Below are positions 60,519 through 64,000 of a stretch of 64,000 nt of DNA, piece after piece. Position 1 is the first letter of the stretch. Each line of letters starts with the position of its first letter. The notes below the pieces were generated by a model. The model was not told where the DNA came from. It ran no database searches and saw only the letters and a list, made by a program, of their open reading frames with translations. Source of the stretch: Clavelina lepadiformis (Eukaryota > Chordata > Ascidiacea > Aplousobranchia > Clavelinidae). The DNA is taken from contig NC_135243.1 in NCBI RefSeq assembly GCF_947623445.1, positions 18,422,479-18,486,478 of the forward strand. Reading direction: 5' to 3'. A program made the translations under genes and the position numbers.

Positions 60519-63500
60519 ACTAACCGGGCCCGAGGTTGCTTAACTTCCGAGATCGAACGAGATCGGGTCTACTCAACCTGGTATGGTCGTAGGCGATTTC
60601 AAAACAAAGAAAATGGCCTTTTCAATTATAATTCGATTGCATAGGAAGTTTTACAAAGGCAAACAGTTGCTAGAAATTTCATTGAAATATACAGCATGAC
60701 TAAAATGCTTACAACACCTGGTATTCCCAGGCGGTCACCCATCCAAGTACTAACCGGGCCCGAGGTTGTTTAACTTCCGAGATCGAACGAGATCGGGTCT
60801 ACTCAACCTTGTATGGTCGTAGGCGAATTCAAAAGAAAGAAAATGGCCTTTTCAATTATAATTCGATTGCATAAGAAATTTAAAAACGCAAACCGTTGCT
60901 AGAAATTTGATTGAAATATACAGCATGACTAAAATGCTTACAACACTCGGTATTCCCAGGCGGTCACCCATCCAAGTACTAACCGGGCCCGAGGTTGCTT
61001 AACTTCCGAGATCGAACGAGATCGGGTCTACTCAACCTGGTATGGTCGTAGGCGATTTCAAAAGAAAGAAAATGGCCTTTTCAATTATAATTCGATTGCA
61101 TAAAGAATTTGACAAAGGCAAACAATTGCTAGAAATTTGATTGAAATATACAGCATGACTAAAATGCTTACAACACCTGGTATTCCCAGGCGGTCACCCA
61201 TCCAAGTACTAACCGGGCCCGAGGTTGCTTAACTTCCGAGATCGAACGAGAACGGGTGTACTCAACCTGGTATGGTCGTAGGCGATTTCAAAAGAAAGAA
61301 AATGGCCTTTTAAATTATAATTCGATTGCATAGGAAATTTGACAAAGGCAAACAGTTGCCAGAAATTTGATTGAAATATACAGCATGACTAAAATGCTTA
61401 CAACACCCGGTATTCCAGGCGGTCACCCATCCAAGTACTAACCGGGCCCGAGGTTGCTTAACTTCCGAGATCGAACGAGATCGGGTCTACTCAACCTGGT
61501 ATGGTCGTAGGCGAATTCAAAGGAAAGAAAATGGCCTTTTCAATTATAATTCGATTGCATAAAAAATTCAAAAACGCAAACAGTGGCTAGAAATTTCATT
61601 GAAATATACAGCATGACTAAAATGCTTACAACACCCGGTATTCCCAGGCGGTCACCCATCCAAGTACTAACCGGGCCCGAGGTTGCTTAACTTCCGAGAT
61701 CGAACGAAATGGGTCTACTCAACCTGGTATGGTCGTAAGCGATTTCAAAAGAAAGAAAATGGCCTTTTCAATTATAATTCGATTGCATAGGAAATTTTAC
61801 AAAGGCAAACAGTTGCTAGAAATTTCATTGAAATATACAGCATGACTAAAATGCTTACAACACCTGGTATTCCCAGGCGGTCACCCATCCAAGTACTAAC
61901 CGGGCCCGAGGTTGTTTAACTTCCGAGATCGAACGAGATCGGGTCTACTCAACCTGGTATGGTCGTAGGCGATTTCAAAAAAAAGAAAATGGCCTTTTCA
62001 AATATAATTCGCTTGCATAGGAAATTCAAAAACGCAAACAGTTGCTATAAATTTGATTGAAATATACAGCATGACTAAAATGCTTACAACACCCGGTATT
62101 CCCAGGCGGTCACCCATCCAAGTACTAACCGGGCCCGAGGTTGCTTAACTTCCGAGATCGAACGAGATCGGGTCTACTCAACCTGGTATGGTCGTAGGCG
62201 AATTCAAAAGAAAGAAAATGGCCTTTTCAATTATAATTCGATTGCATAAGAAATTTAAAAACGCAAACCGTTGCTAGAAATTTGATTGAAATATACAGCA
62301 TGACTAAAATGCTTACAACACTCGGTATTCCCAGGCGGTCACCCATCCAAGTACTAACCGGGCCCGAGCTTGCTTAACTTCCGAGATCGAACGAGATCGG
62401 GTCTACTCAACCTGGTATGGTCGTAGGCGATTTCAAAATAAAGAAAATGGCCTTTTCAATTATAATTCGATTGCATAGAGAGTTTGAAAAAGGCAAACAA
62501 TTGCTAGAAATTTGATTGAAATATACAGCATGACTAAAATGCTTACAAAACCCGGTATTCCCAGGCGGTCACCCATCCAAGTACTAACCGGGCCCGAGGT
62601 TGCTTAACTTCCGAGATCGAACGAGATCGGGTCTACTCAACCTGGTATGGTCGTAGGCGAATTCAAAAGAAAGCAAATGGCCTTTTCAATTATAATTCGA
62701 TTGCATAGGAAGTTTGACAAAGGCAAACAATTGCTAGAAATTTGATTGAAATATACAGCATGACTAAAATGCTTACAAAACCCGGTATTCCCAGGCGGTC
62801 ACCCATCCAAGTACTAACCGGGCCCGAGGTTGCTTAACTTCCGAGATCGAACGAGATCGGGTCTACTCAACCTGGTATGGTCGTAGGCGAATTCAAAAGA
62901 AAGCAAATGGCCTTTTCAATTATAATTCGATTGCATAGGAAGTTTGACAAAGGCAAACAATTGCTGGAAATTTGATTGAAATATACAGCATGACTAAAAT
63001 GCTTACAACACCCGGTATTCCCAGGCGGTCACCCATCCAAGTACTAACCGGGCCCGATCGGTTGCTTAACTTCCGAGATCGGGTATACTCAACCTGGTAT
63101 GGTCGTAGGCGATTTCAAAAGAAAGAAAATGGCCTTTTCAATTATAATTCGATTGCATAGGAAGTTTGACAAAAGCAAACAGTTGCTAGAAATTTGATTG
63201 AAATATACAGCATGACTAAAATGCTTACAACACCCGGTATTCCCAGGCGGTCACCCATCCAAGTACTAACCGGGCCCGAGGTTGCTTAACTACCGAGATC
63301 GAACGAGATCGGGTCTACTCAACCTGGTATGGTCGTAGGCGATTTCAAAACAAAGAAAATGGCCTTTTCAATTATAATTCGATTGCATAGGAAGTTTTAC
63401 AAAGGCAAACAGTTGCTAGAAATTTCATTGAAATATACAGCATGACTAAAATGCTTACAACACCTGGTATTCCCAGGCGGTCACCCATCCAAGTACTAAC

Positions 63501-63911
63501 CGGGCCCGAGGTTGTTTAACTTCCGAGATCGAACGAGATCGGGTCTACTCAACCTGGTATGGTCGTAGGGGATTTCAAAAGAAAGAAAATGGCCTTTTCA
63601 AATATAATTCGCTTGCATAGGAAATTCAAAAACGCAAACAGTTGCTATAAATTTGATTGAAATATACAGCATGACTAAAATGCTTACAACACCCGGTATT
63701 CCCAGGCGGTCACCCATCCAAGTACTAACCGGGCCCGAGGTTGCTTAACTTCCGAGATCGAACGAGATCGGGTTTACTCAACCTGGTATGGTCGTAGGCG
63801 AAGTCAAAAGAAAGAAAATGGCTTTTTCAATTATAATTCGATTGCATAGAGAGTTTGACAAGGGCAAACAATTGCTAGAAATTTGATTGAAATATACAGC
63901 ATGACTAAAAT

Positions 63912-64000
63912 GCTTACAAAACCCGGTATTCCCAGGCGGTCACCCATCCAAGTACTAACCGGGCCCGAGGTTGTTTAACTTCCGAGATCGAACGAGATCG
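63912..64000 (-). rRNA. 5S ribosomal RNA, cut by the window end
   Basis: The 3' 89 nt (RNA sense) of a further unit; its 5' end lies beyond the window. It carries the GTTTAACTT marker and an AAAACCCGG 3' variant. The array evidently continues. Confidence 0.9.

Larger units (their letters stand above)
20051..64000 (-). repeat. 5S rDNA tandem array, segment 3 (about 192 genes)
   Basis: An unbroken run of 5S units, all on the minus strand, from the gene at 20216-20333 to one cut by the window end at 63912. Unit steps are mostly 228-230 bp, with steps near 220 where a gene carries the 10-bp deletion. Several spacer types are mixed: AATTCAAAAACGC, GTTTGACAAAAGC, ATTTTACAAAGGC, AAATCAAAAAGC, AATTTAAAACGC and AAAGAGTTTGACAAAGGC. 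Gene variants recur with their spacers in fixed order. This reveals duplicated multi-unit blocks, which are listed separately. I see no foreign insert and no protein gene in these 44 kb. Confidence 0.96.

Noticed and set aside
16471-63160. Many short plus-strand ORFs of 62-90 codons containing IEIYSMTKMLTTPGIPRR
   Set aside because: They are antisense read-through of the 5S gene and spacer, repeated with the 229-bp unit. Frame openness comes from unit length and variants, not protein selection.
1-64000. CRISPR-like array because of regular repeats and spacers
   Set aside because: The conserved part is a 118-nt 5S gene and the spacers are themselves homologous; the window is clearly eukaryotic.

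Overview
This window is animal nuclear DNA and consists almost entirely of one tandem array of 5S ribosomal RNA genes. The repeat unit is 229 bp: a 118-nt gene on the minus strand plus a spacer of about 111 bp. By hand count there are about 261 gene copies: 33 before the first insertion, 36 between the two insertions (the last one split by the second insertion), and about 192 after it, the final one cut by the window edge. The gene has the usual metazoan 5S layout, with an internal A box, intermediate element and C box. A TATA-like element lies about 30 nt upstream, and a T4 run for Pol III termination starts 2 nt after the gene. An animal is indicated by the 5S sequence, the eukaryotic intron in the transposase and the poly(A) retroposon. 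I cannot name the phylum from sequence alone; an invertebrate is most likely.

Layout: 1-7590, 5S array segment 1. 7591-10239, a 2649-bp DNA transposon with CACTG-type terminal inverted repeats and a TAA target duplication. It carries a decayed two-exon transposase gene on the minus strand and looks CACTA/EnSpm (CMC)-like. 10240-18392, array segment 2. 18393-20004, a retroposon inserted inside a 5S gene: a 56-nt poly(A) tail, a 15-bp target duplication, and one intact 470-codon ORF with two CCHC zinc knuckles and a very cysteine-rich C-terminus. 20005-20057, a scar holding a tRNA-Tyr-like fragment. From there to 64000, array segment 3.

The array is a patchwork of higher-order repeats, not a uniform ladder. 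Blocks of 3, 5, 8, 9, 24 and 25 units are duplicated at exact offsets (687, 1138, 1833, 2061, 5488 and 5725 bp). The two 5488-bp-offset copies are nearly identical. Left of about 16.6 kb the spacers are uniform; to the right several diverged spacer types are mixed. Two families of 5S variants sharing a 10-bp deletion, plus several 1-bp-deletion and C-box variants, have been copied many times with their blocks. This points to repeated unequal exchange or gene conversion.

Most apparent short ORFs in the array are antisense or spacer read-through of the 5S unit and are not genes. The only protein-coding material supported here is the transposase remnant and the retroposon ORF.
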